From: Lewinellaceae bacterium
GTDB taxonomy: Bacteria > Bacteroidota > Bacteroidia > Chitinophagales > Saprospiraceae
Reading direction: 5' to 3'
DNA: 64,000 bases
Assembly: GCA_016708875.1 (NCBI GenBank)
Contig: JADJFA010000001.1
Coordinates: 620,001 to 684,000, forward strand
The notes beneath the pieces were generated by a model that saw nothing but the letters and a program-made list of their open reading frames with translations, did no database searches and was not told where the DNA came from. Positions 9,898 through 17,324 of this stretch are shown here, piece by piece; position 1 is the stretch's first letter, and each line of letters starts with the position of its first letter. The position numbers and the translations under genes were made by a program.

Positions 9898-10031
9898 ATT
9901 GCTTTTTTCAGCATTAAAAAAACGGCTCAATGCTTTGGTTCTCAAAAAGTTGTTGACAAAAAGTACCCGTTTTGTGGTATAAAATCTTCTGGTAATTTTG
10001 TACCAGTACAGTAAAAAATATTTTGAAAAGG

Positions 10032-10061
10032 TTGGTGCATGAGGTAGTCAGTCTATCTTTG
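10032..10061 (+). promoter_or_regulatory. Bacteroidota-type promoter (TTG - 19 nt - TATCTTTG)
   Basis: TTG at 10032-10034 and TATCTTTG at 10054-10061 are separated by 19 nt, matching the Bacteroidota -33/-7 consensus (TTG, 19-21 nt, TAnnTTTG). It would start a transcript near 10067 in a region with no ordinary gene, ahead of a mini-ORF and three terminator-like hairpins. Confidence 0.7.
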
Positions 10062-10172
10062 CATCAACCTTTTCTTTTTAATCCGCGGCATCCATGCCGA
10101 ATTTTGCTCTCCCAACCGATAGTTTTTCCGATTTTAAAGTATCTACTTTTTAATCAGTGCCACCACGACGGT

Positions 10173-10250
10173 ATGGTTACATTCTGTGGTCTGGGCTGTT
10201 GTCGCTTTGGCGACTTCGGCGACCTGCTCCATATTCTGTTACATTTATAA
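10173..10250 (+). CDS. Leader-peptide-like mini-ORF, 25 aa, ending in a Leu/His/Ile run
   Basis: ATG at 10173 encodes a peptide with a Cys-rich middle (CGLGCCRFGD) and the end DLLHILLHL, so five Leu, one Ile and two His fall in its last eight residues. It lies about 105 nt downstream of a good promoter, and an intrinsic terminator begins 10 nt after its stop. This layout is that of a ribosome-mediated attenuator or of a small RNA with a coding part. The next real gene, however, is a glycosidase rather than a Leu or His biosynthesis gene. No strong ribosome-binding site is visible. The longer frame from 10023 has no coding character. Candidate only. Confidence 0.4.
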   Translation: MVTFCGLGCCRFGDFGDLLHILLHL

Positions 10251-10260
10251 TCTCATGGTT

Positions 10261-10297
10261 GCCCCTTCCGGTTAGGCTCGCGGTGAGGGGCTTTTTT
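10261..10297 (+). terminator. Intrinsic terminator after the mini-ORF
   Basis: A GCCCCT/AGGGGC stem with a CCG/CGG inner pairing is followed by six T (10292-10297). It is the first of three terminator-like hairpins in a row. Confidence 0.7.
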
Positions 10298-10403
10298 CAA
10301 AAAATGCCGATTTATGGCTTCTGATATCCCGTACAAAAAGACTTAGGAAAACACCCAACCGATAAGAAATCGAATTGAACTACGGCCCTTGGCCTTTCGG
10401 TTT

Positions 10404-10425
10404 TCCCGTTTTAATCGGGGTTTTT
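10404..10425 (+). terminator. Possible second intrinsic terminator
   Basis: CCCG and CGGG flank TTTTAAT, followed by five T. The stem is short, so support is weaker than for the neighbours at 10261 and 10452. Confidence 0.4.
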
Positions 10426-10451
10426 CGATCATCTTCCTACCCCCCGCAAAG

Positions 10452-10475
10452 AGGCCCGCTTCGGTGGGTCTTTTT
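10452..10475 (+). terminator. Third intrinsic terminator, with C(TTCG)G tetraloop
   Basis: AGGCCCGC and GTGGGTCT pair (two G-T pairs) around a TTCG loop closed by C-G, a very stable tetraloop, followed by five T. It sits about 80 nt before the GH1 gene start. Confidence 0.7.
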
Positions 10476-10553
10476 GTTTGTGCAAAAAAATAATCCGCCG
10501 TATCAAATGCACTCCCGAAAATTGCAGCGGGCAATGCAATAGGCCAACCATTT

Positions 10554-11732
10554 ATGCGACTTGTTTTTCCGGACAATTTTTTGTGGGGAACTTCTACCGC
10601 GGCAGCGCAAGTAGAAACGGCGTTCGAGCACAATTGGCGTGGCCAGCGCTCGCTTGATGGATATGTTTTTGAACGAACAACGGATCACGAACAGCGCCGC
10701 CAGGAGGATGCAAAAAATATAGCCAGATTTGGTTCAATTTATCGGTGTGGAGTAGACTGGAGTCGTTTGCAACGTGAGCCATTTGCAAAGTTTGACAAGG
10801 AAGTAGTGGCAGAATATTGCCTGTTTTTTGACGATTTGCACTCGCGTGGAGTTGGCTTGATGTTCGTGTTGCACCATTTCGCGCACCCCAATTGGTTTGA
10901 GCAAAAAGGCGCCTGGACGAACGAAGACAACATCCCTTTTTTCCTGGATTTTGTACGACAGTGCATCAAGCATTTTAGCGGATATGTGAAGGTATGGAAC
11001 ACCTTCAACGAGCCTAATGTGTATGCTATGAATGCTTATATTCTGGGCAATTTTCCACCCAGAAAAAAAGGGCGGTATCTTTTAGCCAACAGGGTGCTCG
11101 ACAATATGGGCAAAGCGCATGATATTGCTGTGACGATGCTGCGCGACAAAACAGATGCTTCAGTAGGAATTTCACTGAACACGGCATGCTTCGAAGGCCG
11201 AGGCATTTGGGGGAAATTGATAGCGGCTTTTGTACGCTGGTGGTTTATGACGCGAGCAGCCCGGCCTTTTGAGCGATGTGATTTTTGGGGATTGAGTTAT
11301 TATGCCTACATGATTTTTGACCCTTTTCCAATGGATGCGATTTCGAGAAAAAAGGATTTGGAAAAACTGGGCATCCCGCATGACAAAATGTGGGGTTACC
11401 GCCCGGAAGGCTTGGCTGAAGTGCTGCGCCACTTCTCTGTAAAATATTCAAAACCAATCATCATCACGGAAAATGGCATCTGCACGGATGATGCTCAAAT
11501 GCGCATCGAGGGAATAAAAGATTACCTGAAAGTTTGCCATAAGGCAATACAGGAGGGGGTAGATTTACAGGGTTATATCCACTGGAGTGCGTGGGATAAT
11601 TTTGAATGGCATTTGGGTCCGACTTTTCGCTTCGGACTTGTCAGGGTGGATTTTGAAACGATGAACCGCGAGATGACATCTGCTGGTACGTTTTATGAGC
11701 AAGTAACGCGGGATAATGGACTGGAAATTTGA
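10554..11732 (+). CDS. Glycoside hydrolase family 1 (beta-glucosidase/beta-galactosidase type)
   Basis: 392 aa, somewhat short for GH1 (usually about 440-480). The N-terminal FLWGTSTAAAQVE motif, acid/base Glu153 in TFNEP and nucleophile Glu306 in ITENG are all present, as is the late WDNFEW motif, so the active site looks complete. No signal peptide is seen, which suggests a cytoplasmic enzyme that hydrolyses beta-glycosides by the retaining mechanism. The exact sugar cannot be told. The start codon lies inside a region preceded by three terminator-like hairpins and a distant promoter at 10032, so expression may be conditional. The downstream protease gene is 55 nt away, with a palindrome between. 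Confidence 0.9.
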   Translation: MRLVFPDNFLWGTSTAAAQVETAFEHNWRGQRSLDGYVFERTTDHEQRRQEDAKNIARFGSIYRCGVDWSRLQREPFAKFDKEVVAEYCLFFDDLHSRGVGLMFVLHHFAHPNWFEQKGAWTNEDNIPFFLDFVRQCIKHFSGYVKVWNTFNEPNVYAMNAYILGNFPPRKKGRYLLANRVLDNMGKAHDIAVTMLRDKTDASVGISLNTACFEGRGIWGKLIAAFVRWWFMTRAARPFERCDFWGLSYYAYMIFDPFPMDAISRKKDLEKLGIPHDKMWGYRPEGLAEVLRHFSVKYSKPIIITENGICTDDAQMRIEGIKDYLKVCHKAIQEGVDLQGYIHWSAWDNFEWHLGPTFRFGLVRVDFETMNREMTSAGTFYEQVTRDNGLEI

Positions 11733-11737
11733 AACTC

Positions 11738-11770
11738 AGAAGTGACACTTTTTTAAAAAGTGTCACTTCT
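11738..11770. repeat. 33-nt palindrome, family AGAAGTGACAC, copy 2
   Basis: Same sequence as copies at 4686 and 37800, with six T and five A at the centre. It starts 6 nt after the GH1 stop codon and may act as a terminator hairpin in both directions. Confidence 0.9.
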
Positions 11771-11786
11771 GAAAACCTGGCTTTTT

Positions 11787-12446
11787 ATGCAAAATCAACT
11801 TCACTTTCGCTTTTTGGCGATCCTTCTGGTGTACGGGCTGCTCAAATTTTTAGGCGGTTCATTTGGCACTTTATTGCTTTATCCTGTGACCCTTCTCGTC
11901 ACTTTTTTGCATGAATTTGGCCATGCTATGGGGGCTATCCTGACGGGCGGCTCGGTGGAAGGGCTTCAAATTAATTCGGACGGCAGCGGGTACACCACTA
12001 CCAGAGGTGGTAGCCCTGGCATCGTTTTGATGGGCGGGTATTTGGGTAGTGCGGTGCTGGGAAATATTCTTTTCCGCATCGGAGCACGCCACCACCACCT
12101 GGCCCAAGCTACTTTGTTGGTGATGGCCGCATTTATGGGATTGGCTGGGTTGGTGTGGTTTGAATCGTTTGAGAGCACGGTGATTTTGTGGGTTTTTGCA
12201 CTCTCCCTTGGGTTTATAGCGCTTCGAACCCGCGCTGATCAGGACGTTTTGATGTTCCTAGGTTTGGCAGCAGTGTTGTACATCATCCAGGATTTCAACG
12301 TAGGGCCAAGCAGTGATTTGGCGATGTACGAAAAAGTGGTAGGGCTGTTCTCTGCAAAAGTGTGGATGTATGTTTGGCTCGGATTGGCCGCGCTGCTGTT
12401 TTACTGGAATTTGAGCGGATTATTTAGAAAAAATCGGACTGCTTAG
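11787..12446 (+). CDS. M50-type membrane metalloprotease (peptidase M50B-like)
   Basis: About 219 aa from ATG 11787 (MQNQLHFRFLAILL). An in-frame GTG at 11760 lies inside the palindrome and is less likely. The zinc motif HEFGH is at residues 42-46 inside a hydrophobic segment, as in intramembrane site-2-type proteases. GGSVEGLQINSDGSGYT and the repeated GGYLGSAVLGN helix follow, typical of the M50B-like family in which part of the core is an M50 fold. About six membrane spans are predicted by eye. Substrate and physiological role are unknown. The 3' end overlaps the convergent mazG gene by 4 nt. Confidence 0.8.
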   Translation: MQNQLHFRFLAILLVYGLLKFLGGSFGTLLLYPVTLLVTFLHEFGHAMGAILTGGSVEGLQINSDGSGYTTTRGGSPGIVLMGGYLGSAVLGNILFRIGARHHHLAQATLLVMAAFMGLAGLVWFESFESTVILWVFALSLGFIALRTRADQDVLMFLGLAAVLYIIQDFNVGPSSDLAMYEKVVGLFSAKVWMYVWLGLAALLFYWNLSGLFRKNRTA

Positions 12447-13210
12447 AGGGTTTTCGCCTCCTCCCAAAGCACATCCATTTCAGCCAAAGTCATGTCTTTC
12501 AAAGGTTTGGGCGCGTTACGTTCAATATGCTCGAAACGTGTTTTAAACTTTCGGTTTACGCGCTCAAGAGCGGTTTCAGGATCCACCCCAATGAATCGGG
12601 CATAATTGACGAGTGAAAAAAGCACATCGCCAAATTCCTCTTCGATGTCTGCTTGTGAAGCTTTGTTCTGAATATTTTCCTTCAATTCGCCGATTTCCTC
12701 TTCCACTTTGGCCCATACTTGTTCCGTGTTTTCCCATTCGAATCCCACCTGTTTGGTTTTTTCCTGCATACGGTAGGCTTTTACCATGGCAGGTAAACCG
12801 GCAGGCACGCCTTCCAGAATGGATTTTTTGCCCTCTTTGAGTTTGAGTTGTTCCCAATTGCGTTTCACTTCGGCTTCATCGGCCACTTTCAGGTCGCCAT
12901 AGATATGTGGGTGCCGCGACACGAGTTTGTCGCAGATAGCATGGAGCGCATCGGCCACATCCCATGCACCCTGTTCCGAAGCAATGCGGGCATAGAAAAC
13001 CATGTGTAGCATGATGTCGCCGATTTCTTCTTTCACCCCAATGAGATCGGCAGAAAGGATGGCATCAGCGAGTTCGTAGGTTTCTTCGATGGTGAGATTT
13101 CTGAGGCTTTCTATGGTCTGTTTTCGATCCCAGGGACATTGCTCCCGGAGCTCGTCCATGATGGTGAGCAGGCGACTAAAAGCTTCGAGTTTTTGTTGGT
13201 GGGTGTTCAT
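12443..13210 (-). CDS. mazG: Nucleoside triphosphate pyrophosphohydrolase MazG
   Basis: 255 aa, full length for the tandem-domain MazG. The first MazG domain has the start pattern LREQCPWDRKQTIESLRNLTIEETYEL and the EExxD-type metal motif KEEIGDIMLHMVFYA. The second domain repeats this with VEEEIGEL ... EEEFGDVLFSLVNYAR. The enzyme hydrolyses (d)NTPs to the monophosphate and pyrophosphate and is linked to nucleotide-pool cleaning and (p)ppGpp-related stress control. It stands alone, converging on the M50 gene with a 4-nt overlap at the stop codons. Confidence 0.95.
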   Translation of the reverse strand: MNTHQQKLEAFSRLLTIMDELREQCPWDRKQTIESLRNLTIEETYELADAILSADLIGVKEEIGDIMLHMVFYARIASEQGAWDVADALHAICDKLVSRHPHIYGDLKVADEAEVKRNWEQLKLKEGKKSILEGVPAGLPAMVKAYRMQEKTKQVGFEWENTEQVWAKVEEEIGELKENIQNKASQADIEEEFGDVLFSLVNYARFIGVDPETALERVNRKFKTRFEHIERNAPKPLKDMTLAEMDVLWEEAKTL

Positions 13211-13244
13211 GCCAAAGCGTTTGAATGGGCGAAGATAGTGGGAA

Positions 13245-13278
13245 GTAGGCAGTTGCAGTAGGCAGTTGCAGTAGGCAG
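13245..13278. repeat. Short tandem repeat, 13-nt unit GTAGGCAGTTGCA, 2.6 copies
   Basis: Two exact units and a partial third lie just upstream of mazG (minus strand). No function is evident. Confidence 0.8.
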
Positions 13279-13402
13279 AAGCCGCCGCTTAAACGCTGTA
13301 AATGTGTTTCAACTTGTTGATTTTAAAGTGTTTAGATTGTTTTTTGCGTATGCAAACATGAGATTTTCGGTGAAAACGCCTCAAACAAATTAAAAACCTT
13401 CA

Positions 13403-13410
13403 TACTTTTG
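13403..13410 (+). promoter_or_regulatory. Possible -7 element TACTTTTG for the PAS/receiver/membrane operon
   Basis: Matches TAnnTTTG and lies 48 nt before the first start codon of the operon. No clear TTG is seen at the -33 position. Confidence 0.45.
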
Positions 13411-13458
13411 GATTTACGAAATCCAATTTCGTTCGGCTTTTAAACAGCACAGAAAACA

Positions 13459-15612
13459 ATGAATCCCGCCTTATCCCCCGCCCTTTTGGAACAGGTTCGG
13501 GCAGCTTATGAGCAAATAAGTGGCCTGCCATTCCCGGTTCATGCCACGCTTTCCGATGGTACGATGTTCCTGGCCAATAAGGCTGCACGGGAGTTTTTTG
13601 GTATGTCCCAAGAATTGGACCTGGATGGTATCAAGATCCAAAGTTTTTATGAAGATTCCAGAGAGCGCGAACAAGTGCTGCGCAAGTTGCGACATAGCAG
13701 CCCCGGCGAATGGCACAACAACATCACCATTCGCCTAAAGGTTGGCAGCGAACATCGCAAAAGCCGACTGTCTACCCTGCCATTTTTTGATCCTAAAGAC
13801 GGCCACCTTGCGGCGATGCTCAACATCACCAGCAGCATGACGGAGGTGGAATGGTTTGCCGAATTTGAAGACACCTTTGATGCTGGTTTCTTTGAGATGG
13901 ATGAACGGTTTGCTATCACCAGCTGCAACGCAAAAACCGCAGAGATTCTAAACTATTCTGACAAAAACGCACTATCCGGTAAGCCCGTAAGCGAACTTTT
14001 TTGGGAGCCGGGACAAGTCAATACCCTTCGTGAAGAATTGCTCAGAACCCAGCATTTGCATAATAAAAGGCTGAAACTACGCAGTAAAGGCGGTGCGATG
14101 GTGATTGTAAATATGCACTGTCTTGCTGTTCCCGACGAAACGGGTCTGATCACACGTGCAAAAGGCGTAATCAGGGATGTAACCTTCGACATCATCGCCA
14201 AAGATGTACCTGTCGGCCTTTTTATGGTGACCACCAATGCAGAAGGGGAAGAGATTTTTTCGCGCGCCAACGAAGCGTTTGCGCACATTTACGGCTTTCA
14301 ATCAGAAGAAGAGATCATTGGTCGCCCGATCAATGAGTTCCATGTTAGCCCCGCCGTTTATGCTGACTTTAAAAAAGCCCTGGATGAGGCAGCTGATAAT
14401 GATTTGCCGCTTTTAGATTATTTTTTGGACATGAAAGATGTCCACGGCAAAAAGCACAACATCGTGACCAACGTACGCTATATGCCAGGCGAAAACCGCC
14501 GCTTGCGCGTTGGTGTGGCATACGACCTGACCGACCATGTTGGGAAGCAATTGCGCATCCTCGAAGCGGATTTTGGCGCATTATTGCACACCTATATTGC
14601 CACCGTAAATGGCCTGCGAGACACGATGGGCATGTTGATAAAGGCGCATGGCTATGATGTGATGGCAAATGACAAACAAATAGACCGCAGTATCACGGCC
14701 AATGTGCTAAGCGGACATATAAAACGACTTGGGTCGCTCGTGACCGAGCTGGAGAAAATGGGTACAGAACGAGGCGTAAACGAAGAACTTTTTGAGCGCG
14801 TCCGCAAACCCTGGCGCAGGCTTACCGAAAAGCAGATGGAGCGCGAAAAAGACAACGCCTCCTGGGCACGCCGCAACATGATTGAAATGCGAAATGCCCT
14901 CGATGCGCTCAAAAAAACAGGCCTGCCGAGGGAACTACTCAAAAGTGCCCGCACCGAAGTGGACGAAATTTTGCGCCTCACAACGGTTACGTCGCTCTCC
15001 TTGTCGTTGGACGAGCTCAATGAGCGTATCCCGGAATTTTACTATTTCCGGGATTACCTGCGGCGGAAAGAAACCGAATTGCAGGACGCAAAGCCGCAAA
15101 ACATCATCTCTATATTACTCGATGCCACGCAGTTTTTGGAAGAGTTTGCTTCTATTCGGAAAGTAGCCATCCTACACCATCTCAACCCAAACGAGCAGGT
15201 TTTGGTCAATTGCAACAAGGCATCGCTCAACCGAGCTTTTTCTTGCCTGTTGCACAATGCCATCAAGTACAGCTGGAGCAAGCGCGGCGACAACCCAGCA
15301 TACATTGACATCCGGGTGGACAAAAAGCCAGACAGTATAGAGATCGTCATAGAAAATTGGGGGGTGGCCATCCGCCGCCAGGAGTTGGAGAACGATTTGA
15401 TATTCCAGTTCGGGCAGCGCGGCCAAATTGCCGACGACCGAGGGCGCTCCGGCACGGGAATAGGCCTTTACGATGCACACAATATCATCACCAAACATGG
15501 CGGCACGCTGCGCCTTACTTCAGAACCGACTTTTGGCAATCCCGCCGAAGTGTATTCCCATCCATTTATTACAAAAGCCTTCATCACATTACCCATTGTT
15601 AAACAACCATGA
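13459..15612 (+). CDS. Cytosolic triple-PAS sensor with histidine-kinase-type ATPase domain
   Basis: 717 aa with no membrane span or signal peptide. Three PAS-like regions lie at about residues 20-125, 130-240 and 250-360; the third is the clearest (RANEAFAHIYGFQSEEEIIGRPINEF). A long helical stretch (about 365-560) follows, and a GHKL ATPase domain closes the protein: N-box Asn600 in LLHNAIKYS, G1-like IVIENWGV near 630, and G2 GRSGTGIGLYDA at 662-673. The usual phospho-acceptor box (HELKTP-type) is absent; His377 in LLHTY is the nearest candidate. It heads a three-gene operon, and its stop overlaps the ATG of the receiver gene by 4 nt. It probably senses an internal signal and acts on the receiver next door, but whether by phosphotransfer is uncertain because of the odd His region. 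Confidence 0.85.
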   Translation: MNPALSPALLEQVRAAYEQISGLPFPVHATLSDGTMFLANKAAREFFGMSQELDLDGIKIQSFYEDSREREQVLRKLRHSSPGEWHNNITIRLKVGSEHRKSRLSTLPFFDPKDGHLAAMLNITSSMTEVEWFAEFEDTFDAGFFEMDERFAITSCNAKTAEILNYSDKNALSGKPVSELFWEPGQVNTLREELLRTQHLHNKRLKLRSKGGAMVIVNMHCLAVPDETGLITRAKGVIRDVTFDIIAKDVPVGLFMVTTNAEGEEIFSRANEAFAHIYGFQSEEEIIGRPINEFHVSPAVYADFKKALDEAADNDLPLLDYFLDMKDVHGKKHNIVTNVRYMPGENRRLRVGVAYDLTDHVGKQLRILEADFGALLHTYIATVNGLRDTMGMLIKAHGYDVMANDKQIDRSITANVLSGHIKRLGSLVTELEKMGTERGVNEELFERVRKPWRRLTEKQMEREKDNASWARRNMIEMRNALDALKKTGLPRELLKSARTEVDEILRLTTVTSLSLSLDELNERIPEFYYFRDYLRRKETELQDAKPQNIISILLDATQFLEEFASIRKVAILHHLNPNEQVLVNCNKASLNRAFSCLLHNAIKYSWSKRGDNPAYIDIRVDKKPDSIEIVIENWGVAIRRQELENDLIFQFGQRGQIADDRGRSGTGIGLYDAHNIITKHGGTLRLTSEPTFGNPAEVYSHPFITKAFITLPIVKQP

Positions 15613-16061
15613 TAAAATTGCTGTGGGTTGACGACAACCTCGACCAAGACCTTGCTGAAAAGCGCATGAGCCTGCTCATGGAAGATGAGATCGAATCTGA
15701 TTTTGCAGGAGATGCCACAGAAGCATACTTCTTGCTCACCGACCGGGAAAAAGAATACGACGTAGTGTTGATGGATCTCCGGCACCCTGCTGGACCCGAC
15801 GACATTTGGAATGAGTACGCAGAACAAGCCGATCGCAAGTTCGGGCCCGTGCTGCTCCGAATGGTCAAGGAAAATCAGGATAGCAAATTCAACCATCTCA
15901 GCAAGACCCGTTATGGCGTGTTCACTATTGAAACCAGAGAAGAAAACCCGGACCTCTTTGCACCGCCAATCAACCTGCCTGAACAAAATTATAAAATGAA
16001 AACCCACGCATACGACGAAAAGGACTTTATCAACTTTATCTACGCCCTTTACAAATCATGA
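15609..16061 (+). CDS. Divergent response-regulator receiver protein
   Basis: 150 aa with only a receiver-like domain and no output domain. The acidic pair Asp8-Asp9 (WVDDN) and a candidate phospho-acceptor Asp56 in VVLMDLRHP are clear. The segment after it (DLRHPAGPDDIWNEYAEQ) is longer than in standard receivers, and the Lys-Pro pair near residue 100 is not seen. It overlaps the kinase-like gene upstream and the membrane protein downstream by ATGA on both sides, implying translational coupling and fixed ratios. The likely job is to pass a signal from the PAS protein to the membrane protein. That is inference from gene order. Confidence 0.75.
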   Translation: MIKLLWVDDNLDQDLAEKRMSLLMEDEIESDFAGDATEAYFLLTDREKEYDVVLMDLRHPAGPDDIWNEYAEQADRKFGPVLLRMVKENQDSKFNHLSKTRYGVFTIETREENPDLFAPPINLPEQNYKMKTHAYDEKDFINFIYALYKS

Positions 16062-17281
16062 CCGGCATTATCCTTTTTGACTGGTTTCATCTTGGATTGA
16101 GTGGCGAATGGGTGTCCGCAGCCATTGGCATCGCCATTACTTATGCCGTGTTTATCATGGGCGTTCCTGCCCTTATCTTCCAGACATTCATCCCGGAAGC
16201 ACTGCGCAATATGTACAACAAGCGGCTTATGCGCAGGTCTCATCAGATATTTACCACTCAAATCTTACTGATTGTGATCTTGCTTTGGATGATCAATCCC
16301 AAAGTCTGCGGGATAGAAGAATATGGCCCTTCCAATGATTTTTTGGCATATGTGATTTATGGAATGACCTTCCTGATTCTATTAATCGGCCATGTACACC
16401 TCATTTGGAAATTCCAAACCTCCCAGCATATCGGTAAGCAGTTGTCAAAAAAAATTGCCGAAAGCGTACTCTCCCATTTTAAAGAAAAAAAGGAAATTAA
16501 AAATGAAGACCTGGAAGACCTGGGGCTTTTGGCCGTCGAACTTCCCAATGGCTCTATCAAAAACGCCTTTCTTGACTGCATAGGTCAACTTATCGAGGAT
16601 ATTTTGAGCGTAGCGGACTCCAAACCCGAAGCAATAAACAAGGCCATCGGCGACATCGTAGAAAAAACAGTGGATCCCAGCGTAACCAGCAGCATTGAAA
16701 AAACAAATGCGGAGAACATGAAAAAAGCCTTGGAGGTGCTTTCGTTTGCATTCAACCAAGGCCAGCGGCGCATCGGGAATGGAGAGGACAAATCCTATTT
16801 TAAAACCATCATCAGCAGTAGCATCAAGGAAATAGGCGTATGCGCGGTCATTCGGAAAGACCTGGCCACCGTGATGAATGCCATTGAAAAACTATCTCAA
16901 ATAGACGGTGTCTCGCGGGATGTGTACACCTTGGGGGATTCTGCGCTCCAACAAGGTTATATGCAAGCCTCTGTCGTTGCGTCGCGCAAACTTGGCGACC
17001 GTGTGCGAAAAGTTATTGCCGCCAGAGAGCCGGATTGGGTGGAAGACAAGCGAGTATGTGCCTGGATTGGTCTCGTGGCCCGGATTTATCAAAAAAGCGG
17101 CCATGCACATCGGTATGCTGAAACACAAATAGAAGTCGTTCTGGAGCAACCACATGTGCATCAAGACGATATTCATCTGACCTTCAAAAACGCCCAAAAC
17201 TACTTCTATCGCCGTCTTGCCGACTTCTCCACTGCCGATGCTATCCTAGAACTCCAGCAAAACGCTACCGGTTTATTTTAA
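16058..17281 (+). CDS. Membrane protein with large cytoplasmic domain; third gene of the PAS/receiver operon
   Basis: 407 aa. Three hydrophobic spans lie in the first 116 residues (about 18-45, 66-80 and 94-116), with basic segments RNMYNKRLMRRSH and IWKFQTSQHIGKQLSKK facing the cytoplasm. The remaining 290 residues are soluble, mostly helical (two repeated stretches around IEDILSVADSKPEAINKAIGD and KEIGVCAVIRKDLATVMNA) and end near LELQQNATGLF. I do not recognise the family; it may be distantly DUF2254-like, but this is not supported by any motif I can name. Coupled to the receiver gene by ATGA. It is a plausible effector of the sensor pair. Confidence 0.7.
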   Translation: MTGIILFDWFHLGLSGEWVSAAIGIAITYAVFIMGVPALIFQTFIPEALRNMYNKRLMRRSHQIFTTQILLIVILLWMINPKVCGIEEYGPSNDFLAYVIYGMTFLILLIGHVHLIWKFQTSQHIGKQLSKKIAESVLSHFKEKKEIKNEDLEDLGLLAVELPNGSIKNAFLDCIGQLIEDILSVADSKPEAINKAIGDIVEKTVDPSVTSSIEKTNAENMKKALEVLSFAFNQGQRRIGNGEDKSYFKTIISSSIKEIGVCAVIRKDLATVMNAIEKLSQIDGVSRDVYTLGDSALQQGYMQASVVASRKLGDRVRKVIAAREPDWVEDKRVCAWIGLVARIYQKSGHAHRYAETQIEVVLEQPHVHQDDIHLTFKNAQNYFYRRLADFSTADAILELQQNATGLF

Positions 17282-17291
17282 TATGGGTTGC

Positions 17292-17316
17292 GAACCAGGG
17301 GAGGATCCCCTGGTTC
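17292..17316. terminator. Hairpin between convergent genes
   Basis: GAACCAGGGGA pairs perfectly with TCCCCTGGTTC across a 3-nt loop. It lies in the 43-nt gap between the membrane protein (plus) and the T9SS protein (minus) and could serve both as a terminator, though there is no clear T tract. Confidence 0.6.
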
Positions 17317-17324
17317 CCTATGCC

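Noticed and set aside
10023..10172. The 50 codons upstream of the 25-aa mini-ORF as part of a 75-aa protein
   Set aside because: The first part overlaps the promoter element, so it is unlikely to be transcribed; only the end looks leader-like.
13245..13278. CRISPR-like array
   Set aside because: The 13-nt unit is repeated directly without spacers, and no cas gene is present.
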